A DNA stretch of 64,000 nt, taken from assembly GCF_025061645.1 (NCBI RefSeq), contig NZ_JANYMP010000014.1:62001-126000 (forward strand), read 5' to 3'. Below, one piece after another: positions 8,130 through 16,097 of the stretch. The notes under the pieces are model-generated. The model did not search any database and had not been told where the DNA came from. It saw nothing but the letters and a program-made list of their open reading frames with translations. The DNA is from Umezawaea endophytica. Lineage in GTDB: Bacteria; Actinomycetota; Actinomycetes; Mycobacteriales; Pseudonocardiaceae. A program made the translations under genes and the position numbers. How positions within the stretch are numbered: position 1 is the first letter of the stretch; every line of letters begins with the position of its first letter.

Positions 8130-10273
8130 CCACGGTCCTCCAGGATCGCGACGAGCGGCTCGTCCGGCGTGCGGGACTTCAGCTCCGCGCCGATCAGGGC
8201 CACGAGCTGGTCGCGGTCGAGCACCCCGGACAGGTCGGCGATCTTCGGGCCGACCAGCAGCCACACGGCGGGCGCGCGGCTGCCGCCGTCGCCGACGCGG
8301 GTGTGCTCGTCGACCAGCCTGGTGAGCGTCCCGGACGCCTCGCCGACGCTGGTGCGCTCGACGTGCGCGTTCGCGCTGTGCAGCCGGACCACGCCGTCGA
8401 CGTCGACCACCCGCACGTGCTGGGCGACCGGCCGGAACCTGCCGAGGAACCCCTTCGGCCTGCTCCGCGCGCCCAGCGCCCGGTGGTGGCCGGTGCGGGC
8501 GAGTTCGCTGACCTCGCTGCCGGGCACGCCCAGGGTGCGGGCCACGTCCGCCAGCACCTCGTCGTCGTCGGCCACGGCGGCGCGGTCCTTGGTGCGCAGC
8601 TCGGTCGCGCCGGTGGCGACGGCCAGGATCAGGTTGCGCTGCGGGTCGACCGTCACGTCGACCTCCACCCCCGCCGGGTCGGCGCCCTGGGCGATGACCG
8701 CCTGCTCGGCCTGGGCGCGCACGGCCAGCACGTCGGTGTGCGACGGGTTGGGCACGATCTTCTCGACCGATTCGCGGACCAGCGCCAGCGCGGCGCCCAG
8801 CGGGCTGATGACCTCGCTGTGCGCGGCGATCCGCCAGTCCAGCCCGGACTCGGCGCCCAGGAACGGCGTGACCGCCGCGGCCCCTCCTCCCCCGCCGACG
8901 AGGCTCAGCGCGTCCCGGTCGAGCCCGTAGCCGTCGACCAGGTCGTCCACGACGGCCTTCACCGGCTTGACCGCCTGGCGCACAACGGCTTTCGCGGCGT
9001 CCTCAGTGGACAGTCCGAGCACCTTCGCCAGCGGCTCCAGGGCTCGGCGCGCCGCTTCGGGGTCGCAGTGCGCGTAGCTGTCCTCGGGGACGACGCCCAG
9101 CGCGTTGGCCGCGCAGGTGAGGGTGAGCGCGTACCGGGTGCCGTCGGGGGTCTCCAGCGCCACGTAGTCCGCCGGGTCTCCCTGCTTCGGCGCGACGGTC
9201 ACGAGCTTCGCGTCGACCAGTGCTTTGGCGGGGGCGAAGCAGGCGTAGGCGAGTCCGGCGATGTGGGCGCTGCGCGGTCCGACCGCCCTGATCGTCGTGC
9301 CGTCGAGCCGCACCAGCGACCCGCCGCCGACGCCGACCGTGCGGACGTCGAGCGCGGGCAGGTACGTCTCCCGACCACCGAGGCGGGCGTGCCGCACCTG
9401 CACCCGACCCCGCCGCACGACGCTGATGTCGGTGGACGTGCCCCCGGTCTCCAGGAACACGCCCTCGCTGAGCCGCTCCCCCATCAGCGCCCCGGCCACC
9501 CCCGCCGCCGGGCCGCTCAGCGCCGTGAGCAGCGGTCGCTTCCGCATCTCCGGCAGCGACATCACGCCGCCGTCGCCGCGCATCACCATCAGCGGCGCGG
9601 TGATGCCCGCCGCCTCGACGCTGCGCTCGACCAGGTCGGCGGTCTCCACCATGCGCGGCATGATCCCGGCGTTGAGCACCGCCGTCCGGGCCCGCTTCGC
9701 CAGCCCGTACAGCCCGGTGATCTCGTGCGTCGCCGTCGCGAGGAGCCCCTGCGACCGGGCCTGCGCGACGACCGCCCGCTCCCCCAGCGGGTCGTCGACG
9801 CTGAACGGCTGCACCGCCACGACGACCTCGGCGCCGTCCTCCACGACCTTCGCCACGGCCGCCTTGACCTCGACCACGTCCTCGGCGTCGCGCACCCCGG
9901 CGTACCGGATCGGCAGCCCCCTGCCGGGCGTGAGCTGGAGCTTCGCCAGGGACCTCAGCCTGCCGGTGGCCCACGACTCGAAGCCGCGGCCGACACCGAC
10001 GACGCCGACGGTCGCGACGTCGCCCTCCAGCAGGGCGTTGGTGGCCTGGGTCGTGCCGTGCGCCAGGAAGGACACCGACGAGGCGTCGATCCCGGTCTGG
10101 TCCTGGAGCTCGCGCAGCGCGGCCAGGATGCCGTGCGCGACCCCGTCGGGGTGGTCGTGGCTGGTGGGGACCTTGACCTGGCCGAGCAGGGCGAACGTCG
10201 TCGCGTCGACGGCCACGGCGTCGGTGAACGTGCCACCGACGTCGATGCCGATCCGGACGGGGTGTGGCGTCAC
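8126..10273 (-). CDS. HyuA-type hydantoinase/oxoprolinase
   Basis: 715 residues, usual length for the A subunit of ATP-dependent hydantoinase, 5-oxoprolinase or acetone-carboxylase-type enzymes. The N-terminal acetate-kinase-like fold is visible: RIGIDVGGTFTDAVAVD, LAHGTTQATNALLEG, and the mid-region LSGPAAGVAGA and LETGGTSTDISVV. No B-subunit gene is near, so it may act alone or use a distant partner. I choose GTG 10273 because GGAGGTG is spaced correctly; GTG 10282 lies on the ribosome site itself. It sits between the FAD oxidoreductase and the HExxH gene in the LacI-controlled run. The substrate is unknown; amide or lactam ring opening with ATP is the family chemistry. Confidence 0.82.
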   Translation of the reverse strand: MTPHPVRIGIDVGGTFTDAVAVDATTFALLGQVKVPTSHDHPDGVAHGILAALRELQDQTGIDASSVSFLAHGTTQATNALLEGDVATVGVVGVGRGFESWATGRLRSLAKLQLTPGRGLPIRYAGVRDAEDVVEVKAAVAKVVEDGAEVVVAVQPFSVDDPLGERAVVAQARSQGLLATATHEITGLYGLAKRARTAVLNAGIMPRMVETADLVERSVEAAGITAPLMVMRGDGGVMSLPEMRKRPLLTALSGPAAGVAGALMGERLSEGVFLETGGTSTDISVVRRGRVQVRHARLGGRETYLPALDVRTVGVGGGSLVRLDGTTIRAVGPRSAHIAGLAYACFAPAKALVDAKLVTVAPKQGDPADYVALETPDGTRYALTLTCAANALGVVPEDSYAHCDPEAARRALEPLAKVLGLSTEDAAKAVVRQAVKPVKAVVDDLVDGYGLDRDALSLVGGGGGAAAVTPFLGAESGLDWRIAAHSEVISPLGAALALVRESVEKIVPNPSHTDVLAVRAQAEQAVIAQGADPAGVEVDVTVDPQRNLILAVATGATELRTKDRAAVADDDEVLADVARTLGVPGSEVSELARTGHHRALGARSRPKGFLGRFRPVAQHVRVVDVDGVVRLHSANAHVERTSVGEASGTLTRLVDEHTRVGDGGSRAPAVWLLVGPKIADLSGVLDRDQLVALIGAELKSRTPDEPLVAILEDRG

Positions 10274-10304
10274 TGCAAACACCTCCGGGGGAAAGTACTG
10301 GGGA

Positions 10305-11927
10305 TCAGTAGCCGCGCACGTCGGGCCAGTGGCGTTCGACGCCCGCCTGGTCGAGGAGCTGGGCGAACTCGTCGTGCAGCTTGGGGTCGGAGCGGATCTG
10401 GCGGGGGGTCCTGCCGCGGCGCAGGGCGAAGCCCGCGAGGTGGCCCGCGACCTCGCCGACGTTCCACTCGACCGGGTGGAGGCGGTAGCAGCCGTTGGTG
10501 ATGTGGGTGGTGCCGATGTTCTTGCCCGCGGGGAGCAGGTTGTCGACCCGCTGCGGCAGGAGCGCGCCGAGCGGGATCTCGAAGGGGACGCTGGCGATGT
10601 CGACGTAGCCGTCGCCCGCGGTGGAGGGGTGCAGGTCGATCCGATAGCTGCCGACGCCGACGGAGTCCGCGTACCTGGTGCGCTTGCCGGGTCCGAGCAG
10701 GTCGAGGGACACGTCGTGCTCGGTGATCGTGGTGACCGCCCTGATGCGGCGGGACTCGCGGACGTACGCCGACTTGGCCAGGCCGTCGGTCGTGCCCATC
10801 ACGTCGTGCCGCAGGCGCAGGCCGGGGAAGCCGGTGCCGCCGTCGACGCGCGGGGCCTCGGTCTGGAGCCAGTGCAGGACCGACAGCGAGAGCTGCTTGG
10901 CCTCGTCGTGGGCCTTGGCGACCGCGGCGGCGTCGACGCGGCCCTCGACCTCCAGCGCCGGGGACAGCCAGTAGTCGTTCAGCGGCCAGTTGACGAGCGT
11001 GATGTCGGAGTCGAACGCGCCGGGCTGGTGCACGCCGCGCGCCAGGATGCGGCGGAACGCCCACAGCTCCTTGTCGCCCGCGTCGGCGCTCTGGTCGGCG
11101 GTGACGGCCAGCGGGTCGGCGTCCGGGTTCGGCTCGAACGTCCTGGCGACCGGTTCCAGCGTGCGCGGGTCGGGAGCGGTGAAGCCGAGCAGCGGACCGG
11201 GCCAGAACTCGGGCCGGTAGGAGCGCCAGAAGTCGTACATCCGGGGCTTGTCGATCGTGTGGTCCTCGCCCGCGTGGTGCGAGAGGGCGAAGCAGTAGGT
11301 GATGCCCTGGAGGTTCAGCGGGTCGGCGGTGTCCGGGGCGTGCGGCTCGTCGTGCTCGGCGCGCGACTCCGCGCCCACGACGTGCTCGACCCCGGCCATC
11401 GGCAGCAGGTCGCCGTTCTCCGTCGCGTCGAGCACGTAGTCCGCGCGCACGGTGGTCGTGTTGCCGTCGTCGTCCACCAGGTCGACGGCGTCGACCGCGT
11501 CACCGGTGGTGTGCGCGCCGGTCGGGCGGTGTCGCAGGAGCACGGTGATCCGGCCCGCGCTGCGGTGCGGCGCCAACGCGGCCTCCAGCACGGCGAGCGC
11601 CACGCGCGGCTCGTGGCAGAGCTTCGACACGCGGCCCGCGCCGGGGTTCAGCTCGGCCAGCCGCATCGCCTCGGCGCGCAGCGGGTAGTGCCTGCGGTAG
11701 TAGTCGCGGATGCCCTCGCGGACCCGCCGGTAGGACGCCGTGGCGCCGAACCGCTCGATCCACGGGTTCTCGTCCGGCGGCACGCCCTGCGCCGTGAGCT
11801 GCCCACCGACCCAGTCCGTCTCCTCGGTGAGCACGACGCGGTGCCCCGCGCTCGCGGCGGCGAGAGCGGCGGCGACACCGCCGAGCCCTCCTCCGACGAC
11901 GAGGATCTCGGTGTCCAGTTCGGTCAT
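10305..11927 (-). CDS. FAD-dependent oxidoreductase (FAD_oxidored type)
   Basis: 540 residues. The N-terminal Rossmann motif EILVVGGGLGGVAAALAAA and GGQLTAQGVPPDENPWIE are typical of the FAD_oxidored family seen in sugar and xenobiotic catabolism loci. A C-terminal LLPAGKNIGTTHITNGCYRLHP closes the FAD site. There is no signal peptide, so it is cytoplasmic. ATG 11927 overlaps the lacI-type stop by 4 bp (ATGA); upstream in-frame sequence belongs to the regulator in another frame. It is second in a LacI-led operon and probably oxidises the locus substrate before HyuA acts (inference). Confidence 0.8.
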   Translation of the reverse strand: MTELDTEILVVGGGLGGVAAALAAASAGHRVVLTEETDWVGGQLTAQGVPPDENPWIERFGATASYRRVREGIRDYYRRHYPLRAEAMRLAELNPGAGRVSKLCHEPRVALAVLEAALAPHRSAGRITVLLRHRPTGAHTTGDAVDAVDLVDDDGNTTTVRADYVLDATENGDLLPMAGVEHVVGAESRAEHDEPHAPDTADPLNLQGITYCFALSHHAGEDHTIDKPRMYDFWRSYRPEFWPGPLLGFTAPDPRTLEPVARTFEPNPDADPLAVTADQSADAGDKELWAFRRILARGVHQPGAFDSDITLVNWPLNDYWLSPALEVEGRVDAAAVAKAHDEAKQLSLSVLHWLQTEAPRVDGGTGFPGLRLRHDVMGTTDGLAKSAYVRESRRIRAVTTITEHDVSLDLLGPGKRTRYADSVGVGSYRIDLHPSTAGDGYVDIASVPFEIPLGALLPQRVDNLLPAGKNIGTTHITNGCYRLHPVEWNVGEVAGHLAGFALRRGRTPRQIRSDPKLHDEFAQLLDQAGVERHWPDVRGY

Positions 11928-12919
11928 CGCACGTCCTTCACGGTGGTGCCGGGCACGGGTTCGCAGGCCAGGAGCTGGTGCTGGTTCTCGGGGTCGCCGG
12001 TGATCAGTTCCACCAGCAGTTCGACGGCGCGGCGGCCCATCTCGCGGCGCGGCACCTCGAAGCCGGTGACCTCGGTGCCGCCCTCCGGCGGCCTGCCGAG
12101 CACGGCGTAGGACAGGTCGGTGCCGTCGACGGCGGCCCGCACGGCGAGGTACGCGGCGTCGGTGTCGGTCTCCTCGACCACGACCGCCGTGACGCCGTCC
12201 CGCGACCACCGCTCGACGACACCGCGGTCGACGGCGGTGCGGACGACCTCGCAGTCGACCCCCGCCGCGGCCGCCGCCTCGACCACACCGCGTTCGCGGT
12301 CCGTGGACGAGGGGGCGTCGTCGTCCTCCCGGACGTACCTGATCACCCGGTGGCCGCGGTCGACGAGCAGCTCGACCACGGCGGCGGAGGCGGCAACGTA
12401 GTCCGCGCCCACGAACGGGATCCGGCCGTCCAGCTCGTCGCGGCGGCCTATGTAGACCAGCGGGAACTCGCTCTCGACGAGCTTCTCGATCGAGTCGACC
12501 GGGACGTGGCGGCCGAAGAACAGGCAGCCGTCGGCGATGCGGGTGCGCCGGATCGCGGCCTCGTCGTGGGTGCGCTCGCCGCGACCGTCGGCGCCGGTGA
12601 ACAGGATCAGGTCCTGCCCCAGCGCGGCGGCCTGCTCCTCGACGCCGACCAGGATCGGGTAGTACGAGTCGGCGACGTCGGTCGGGAAGGTCGCCTTGAA
12701 CGTGTAGAGGCCGAGCATGTGGTTCCGCTTGGACGCGAGCCGCGTGGCGACCGGGTCGGGGACGTAGCCGAGCCGCTCGGCGGCGGCGAGGACCCGCAGC
12801 CGGGTGTCCTCGGACATCCGGACGCCGCTCTGGTTGCCGCCGAGCACGACCGAGACGGTCGCCTGCGAGACACCCGCCAACGCGGCGATGTCCGCCTGCC
12901 GTGGTGCGCGGCGTTTCAT
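11924..12919 (-). CDS. LacI-family transcriptional regulator
   Basis: 331 residues. The HTH at 8-27 (RQADIAALAGVSQATVSVVLGG) is canonical LacI/GalR, followed by the hinge (YVPDPVATRLASKRNHMLGLYT) and a periplasmic-binding-protein-like effector domain. It leads the minus-strand catabolic operon and is divergent from the exported propeller gene. Two palindromes with the ctaat/attag core sit in the 174-bp gap, one directly before its own start, so autoregulation and control of both directions is the simple reading. The effector is probably a sugar-like or ring compound released by the exported protein (inference). Confidence 0.93.
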   Translation of the reverse strand: MKRRAPRQADIAALAGVSQATVSVVLGGNQSGVRMSEDTRLRVLAAAERLGYVPDPVATRLASKRNHMLGLYTFKATFPTDVADSYYPILVGVEEQAAALGQDLILFTGADGRGERTHDEAAIRRTRIADGCLFFGRHVPVDSIEKLVESEFPLVYIGRRDELDGRIPFVGADYVAASAAVVELLVDRGHRVIRYVREDDDAPSSTDRERGVVEAAAAAGVDCEVVRTAVDRGVVERWSRDGVTAVVVEETDTDAAYLAVRAAVDGTDLSYAVLGRPPEGGTEVTGFEVPRREMGRRAVELLVELITGDPENQHQLLACEPVPGTTVKDVR

Positions 12920-12932
12920 GGGCCCTCCCGGT

Positions 12933-12948
12933 GCTAATGCGGATTAGC
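12933..12948. promoter_or_regulatory. LacI-type operator 1
   Basis: GCTAATgcggATTAGC: 6-bp arms with a 4-bp centre, 14 bp upstream of the regulator's start codon. It shares the CTAAT/ATTAG half-sites with the perfect palindrome at 13012-13025; centres are about 78 bp apart. Confidence 0.75.
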
Positions 12949-13011
12949 GAGGAGAGTGGTGCGGTTCCGGGTCCGTGTCAAGGGTTTGGCCGATTTTGCA
13001 TTTCCCCAGCA

Positions 13012-13025
13012 CTAATACGTATTAG
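13012..13025. promoter_or_regulatory. LacI-type operator 2
   Basis: CTAATACGTATTAG, a perfect 14-bp palindrome with a central CG-type axis typical of LacI/GalR operators, 68 bp before the start of the exported propeller gene. The pairing with operator 1 suggests looping or separate control of the two divergent promoters. Confidence 0.8.
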
Positions 13026-13093
13026 CACCTTGACGGTCCGCCCGGCGGGACTCAACACTCGGCCAACCCCCAACGGCGAGAGGGAGAACCACG

Positions 13094-14083
13094 ATGACCG
13101 GAGAGCTCAACCGCAGGACCCTGTTCCGGGCCGGAGCGGGCCTCGGCCTCGGACTGGCGGTGACGTCGCTGGCGCCGGGGATCGCGTCGGCCGGACCCGC
13201 CGGGTTCCCGACCTACCGGTACGTGCGCACCGCGTTCGACAAGAGCAAGTTGAAGTACAACCCCACCAACGAGCTGATCTTCCCCACCATCCGCGGCACG
13301 GTCGGCCGCGTGGCGAACGCGCTGGGCCGCTTCTACCTGTACTACGCGCCCCACGACGCGCCCGGCGGCATCTGCCTCGCCTACGGCGACTCGCTGGAAG
13401 GGCCGTTCACCGAGTACCCGAACAACCCGATCGTGAAGCGGGACTGGGCTCCGCACTACTCGGTGTCGCACGTGTCGTCGGCGCACGTCCTGTGGAACAC
13501 GGCCGCCAAGGAGATGTGGCTGTACTTCCACGGCGAGAACACCACGACCCGGCTGGCGCGGTCCAAGGACGGCGTCAACTTCACCTACGACAAGGTCGTG
13601 CTGTCGGCCTCGATGCTGCCGTCCGGGACGACCGAGACGTCCTACGCCAGGGTGTTCGAGCACAAGATCGCCTCACGCGGCGCGAACTACGTGATGGTGT
13701 TCATGATCAACACCACCGCGAACAAGCGGAACATCGGCTGGGGCTGGTCCGCGGACGGCCGCACCTGGACGTTCTCCCAAACGCCGCTGATCAGGGCGTC
13801 CGAGGTGGGCGCGACCGACGCCGCCGCCCCCACGCTCGCGTACCGCAACGGGACGACCTACGTCGTGTTCCACACCAACCTCGGCACCATGCACCTGACC
13901 GAGGTCGGGAACGACTTCACCCGCAAGGTGCACCACGGGGTCTTCCACCAGCCGCTCACCGGCGCGCCGGACCGCGGCAGGTCGGCCGCGCCGTCGTTCG
14001 GGACGGAGAACGGCGTGGAGTACATGTTCTACGAGGCGGGCGCCCGCCTGGAGGGCTCGATCGCCATCGCGCGCGCCGTCTAG
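13094..14083 (+). CDS. Tat-exported beta-propeller (GH43-like) protein
   Basis: 329 residues. The N-terminus has a twin-arginine signal (NRRTLFRAGAGLGLGLAV, cleavage near ASA-GPA). The mature part reads as repeating propeller blades: GRFYLYYAPHDAPGGICLAYGDSLEGPF, KEMWLYFHGE, NIGWGWSADGRTWTF, TTYVVFHTNLGTMHLTE, VEYMFYEAGA. This is the pattern of five-bladed glycoside hydrolase 43/68-type folds, though catalytic residues cannot be fixed by eye. GGGAG precedes ATG 13094. Expression is probably controlled by the two LacI-type operators upstream. It probably acts on an extracellular glycoside feeding the divergent operon (inference). Confidence 0.7.
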   Translation: MTGELNRRTLFRAGAGLGLGLAVTSLAPGIASAGPAGFPTYRYVRTAFDKSKLKYNPTNELIFPTIRGTVGRVANALGRFYLYYAPHDAPGGICLAYGDSLEGPFTEYPNNPIVKRDWAPHYSVSHVSSAHVLWNTAAKEMWLYFHGENTTTRLARSKDGVNFTYDKVVLSASMLPSGTTETSYARVFEHKIASRGANYVMVFMINTTANKRNIGWGWSADGRTWTFSQTPLIRASEVGATDAAAPTLAYRNGTTYVVFHTNLGTMHLTEVGNDFTRKVHHGVFHQPLTGAPDRGRSAAPSFGTENGVEYMFYEAGARLEGSIAIARAV

Positions 14084-14901
14084 CCGCCGGGTGTGGTCGG
14101 TTCCGCCGGACCGGCCACACCGCTCACGCGGACCACCGTGGCGTCGTCGGAGGCCTTGTTGCGCCGGAACGCCTCCCCCAGCGGATCGGCCGCCTCGACC
14201 TCCCGGACCAGCCTGATCAGGTCGTCCGGCGCGGTGTCCAGCACGTCCTCCCAGCCGAGGACGCCGAACGGGTCCACTGCTCGGGCCGCGCCGTCCGACA
14301 GCAGGGCAGACCGCGAGAAGGGCGCCCAGCCGACGACCGCGTGCCGCGCCGCGTCCGCGTCCGCCGCCGCGATCCAGTACCCGCCGGGCCGGTTGCGCGC
14401 CGCGAGTTCCGCGTGCTTCATCCGCACCAACGCCTCGTCCTTGCCGTCGGCCCCGATCAGGTGAGCGTCGGCCAGCAACCGCTCCTCGGGGGCGGTCCTG
14501 CCGACCCGGTCGTCGGAGACGACGGTGGTCACGCCGCCTATCTCCAGCACCAGCGACACGTCACCGAGCACCGCGTACGCGAGCCGGTCGCCCTCCACCC
14601 GGACGACCCCGACGGCGGCGGACGGCGTTCCGGGGTGGTCGAGGTCGCACTCCGGGTGCAGGGCCGCCACTCCCCTGATCGCCTCGGCCAGGACCTCCGG
14701 CAGCGGGCTCGCCACGTCGACGGCTCCCGCCACCAGCCTCGCCCCCAGGTTCCGGACGTACCAGACGACGCCGTGCCGACACCCCGTGCCCGTGCGGACG
14801 GTGGCGCCGTCCAGCACCACGACCAGGTCCGAGCCCGCGCTCAGCCAGTCCTCGTTCGGCCGGGACGGCGTGCCGGGGGACGTGGCGGCGCTGACGTGCA
14901 C
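14080..14901 (-). CDS. PP2C-like protein phosphatase domain protein
   Basis: 273 residues resembling a single PP2C-type Ser/Thr phosphatase domain. Metal-binding acidic positions are recognisable: PNEDW (Asp 18), VVVLDGAT (Asp 31), LLSDGAARAVD, and the final SDDATVVRV. The sequence is divergent and no sensor domain is attached. GTG 14901 is 4 bp after the stop of the upstream GNAT gene. Together with the GntR and GNAT genes it forms a minus-strand operon. Its stop codon shares a CTAG with the convergent propeller gene. Confidence 0.7.
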   Translation of the reverse strand: MHVSAATSPGTPSRPNEDWLSAGSDLVVVLDGATVRTGTGCRHGVVWYVRNLGARLVAGAVDVASPLPEVLAEAIRGVAALHPECDLDHPGTPSAAVGVVRVEGDRLAYAVLGDVSLVLEIGGVTTVVSDDRVGRTAPEERLLADAHLIGADGKDEALVRMKHAELAARNRPGGYWIAAADADAARHAVVGWAPFSRSALLSDGAARAVDPFGVLGWEDVLDTAPDDLIRLVREVEAADPLGEAFRRNKASDDATVVRVSGVAGPAEPTTPGG

Positions 14902-14905
14902 CCGC

Positions 14906-15373
14906 TCACCCGACCGGCAGGCGGAGCTGCAACGACCCCGGCACGTAGCCGTGCGACTCGTAGAACCGGATCGCCGCCGTGTTCGACGCGAACGCGTGCA
15001 CGGTCACCTCCGTGACGCCGCGCTCGCCCGCCCACGCCACGAACGCAGCGTTCAGCTCGCCCCCGACGCCGGACCCGCGATGGTCGTCCGCGACCCGCAC
15101 GCTCTCGAGCTCCGCGCCGACCACCGAGGGGCGGACGGGGTTCGGGCCCTTCAGCCTGCCCAGCAGGTGGCCGACGACCTCGTCGCCGTCCACGGCCACC
15201 AGGCACAGCACGTCCGGGTCGGCGATGGCCGCGCCGTAGTACTCGTGGCCGTGCCGCGCGGGCCACGACTGGTCCATGTGCGGGTCCCTGGTTCCGCCGT
15301 CCTCGGCGAACAGGGCGGCGGCCGAGGCGACGAAGGCGTTCAGGTCTGCCGGTCCTGCGGTGCGAACGGTCAC
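14906..15373 (-). CDS. GNAT-family N-acetyltransferase
   Basis: 155 residues. The acetyl-CoA site is evident: LESVRVADDHRGSGVGGEL (R/Q-x-x-G-x-G/A) and the C-terminal AIRFYESHGYVPGS. The acceptor is unknown. GTG 15373 overlaps the GntR stop by 4 bp, so the two are translated together. Confidence 0.88.
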   Translation of the reverse strand: MTVRTAGPADLNAFVASAAALFAEDGGTRDPHMDQSWPARHGHEYYGAAIADPDVLCLVAVDGDEVVGHLLGRLKGPNPVRPSVVGAELESVRVADDHRGSGVGGELNAAFVAWAGERGVTEVTVHAFASNTAAIRFYESHGYVPGSLQLRLPVG

Positions 15374-15744
15374 GTGGTCCCCCCGTGGTACTGGTCGGCC
15401 AGTGCCGCGCGGACGATCTCGCCCGCTTCCTCGGCCGAGAGTCCCACCTCGTGCGCCGTCGCGGCGTAGGAACGGGCGGACCGGAGCACGCGTTCACGGC
15501 TCCGCTCACCCGCCGCGCTGACCACCGTGCCCGCGCGGCCCCGCGTCTCGATCAGGCCCGCCTCCTCCAGTTCGCGGTAGGCGCGGGCGACCGTGTTGAC
15601 CGCGAGCCCCAGGTCGGCCGCGAGCGCGCGGACCGTGGGGAGCCGGGCCCCCACGGCCAGCTCGCGGTTCGCGATGCGCAGGGCGAACCCCGCCCTCACC
15701 TGCTCGTACGGGGGGACCTGGGACTCCGGGTCGATGCTGATCAC
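15370..15744 (-). CDS. GntR-family regulator (YtrA-like, short)
   Basis: 124 residues. An N-terminal winged helix (PPYEQVRAGFALRIANRELAVGARLPTVRALAADLGLAVNTVARAYRELEEAGLIETRGRAGT, quoted here only by its ends: residues about 11-75) is followed by a short helical tail instead of a large effector domain, as in the YtrA subgroup. GTG 15744 is chosen because the homologous part begins there; the open frame upstream is antisense to a lipoprotein gene. It leads the GntR-GNAT-PP2C operon and probably autoregulates. Confidence 0.88.
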   Translation of the reverse strand: MISIDPESQVPPYEQVRAGFALRIANRELAVGARLPTVRALAADLGLAVNTVARAYRELEEAGLIETRGRAGTVVSAAGERSRERVLRSARSYAATAHEVGLSAEEAGEIVRAALADQYHGGTT

Positions 15745-15760
15745 GGGGTGATCCTGGCAG

Positions 15761-16084
15761 CTAGCCCAACAGCTTCGCCACGTTGGCCTTGTCGGCGCCG
15801 AGGTCGACGTACACCGCGGCCCACGCCTTGTCGGCCTCGTTGGGGCCCGTGCCGTCGCAGAAGGCCTTCTTGCCGTGGGCCGTGTAGTAGCGCAGCACCG
15901 GCAGGACCTCGTCGGTCGGGCCACCGTCCTCGTCCGTGTAGTCCGCGGCCGGAGGGGCGGGCTGGTGCTTCATGCACGCGACGTCCGCCAAGCCCTCGTC
16001 GTCGAACTTGACGCCGGCGGCGGTCGCGCCCGAGGTGCATCCGGCGAGCACGAAGAGGGCCGTGGCGACCAAGAACAGTTTCAC
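15761..16084 (-). CDS. Small lipoprotein, unknown function
   Basis: 107 residues. The N-terminus MKLFLVATALFVLAGCTSG carries a signal peptide and lipobox LAGC, so the mature protein is lipid-anchored. The remainder has two further Cys (ACMKH and FCDGTG) that could pair. The pattern is not one I recognise. It lies 13 bp downstream of the NicO-like gene on the same strand and may belong to that operon. Confidence 0.75.
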   Translation of the reverse strand: MKLFLVATALFVLAGCTSGATAAGVKFDDEGLADVACMKHQPAPPAADYTDEDGGPTDEVLPVLRYYTAHGKKAFCDGTGPNEADKAWAAVYVDLGADKANVAKLLG

Positions 16085-16097
16085 GGTGGTAGTTCTC

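Noticed and set aside
8303-12110. Very long plus-strand ORFs (732 and 949 residues) opposite hyuA and the FAD oxidoreductase
   Set aside because: They are antisense to well-supported genes and contain Arg/Ala/Gly-rich or domain-free sequence, as expected in high-GC DNA.
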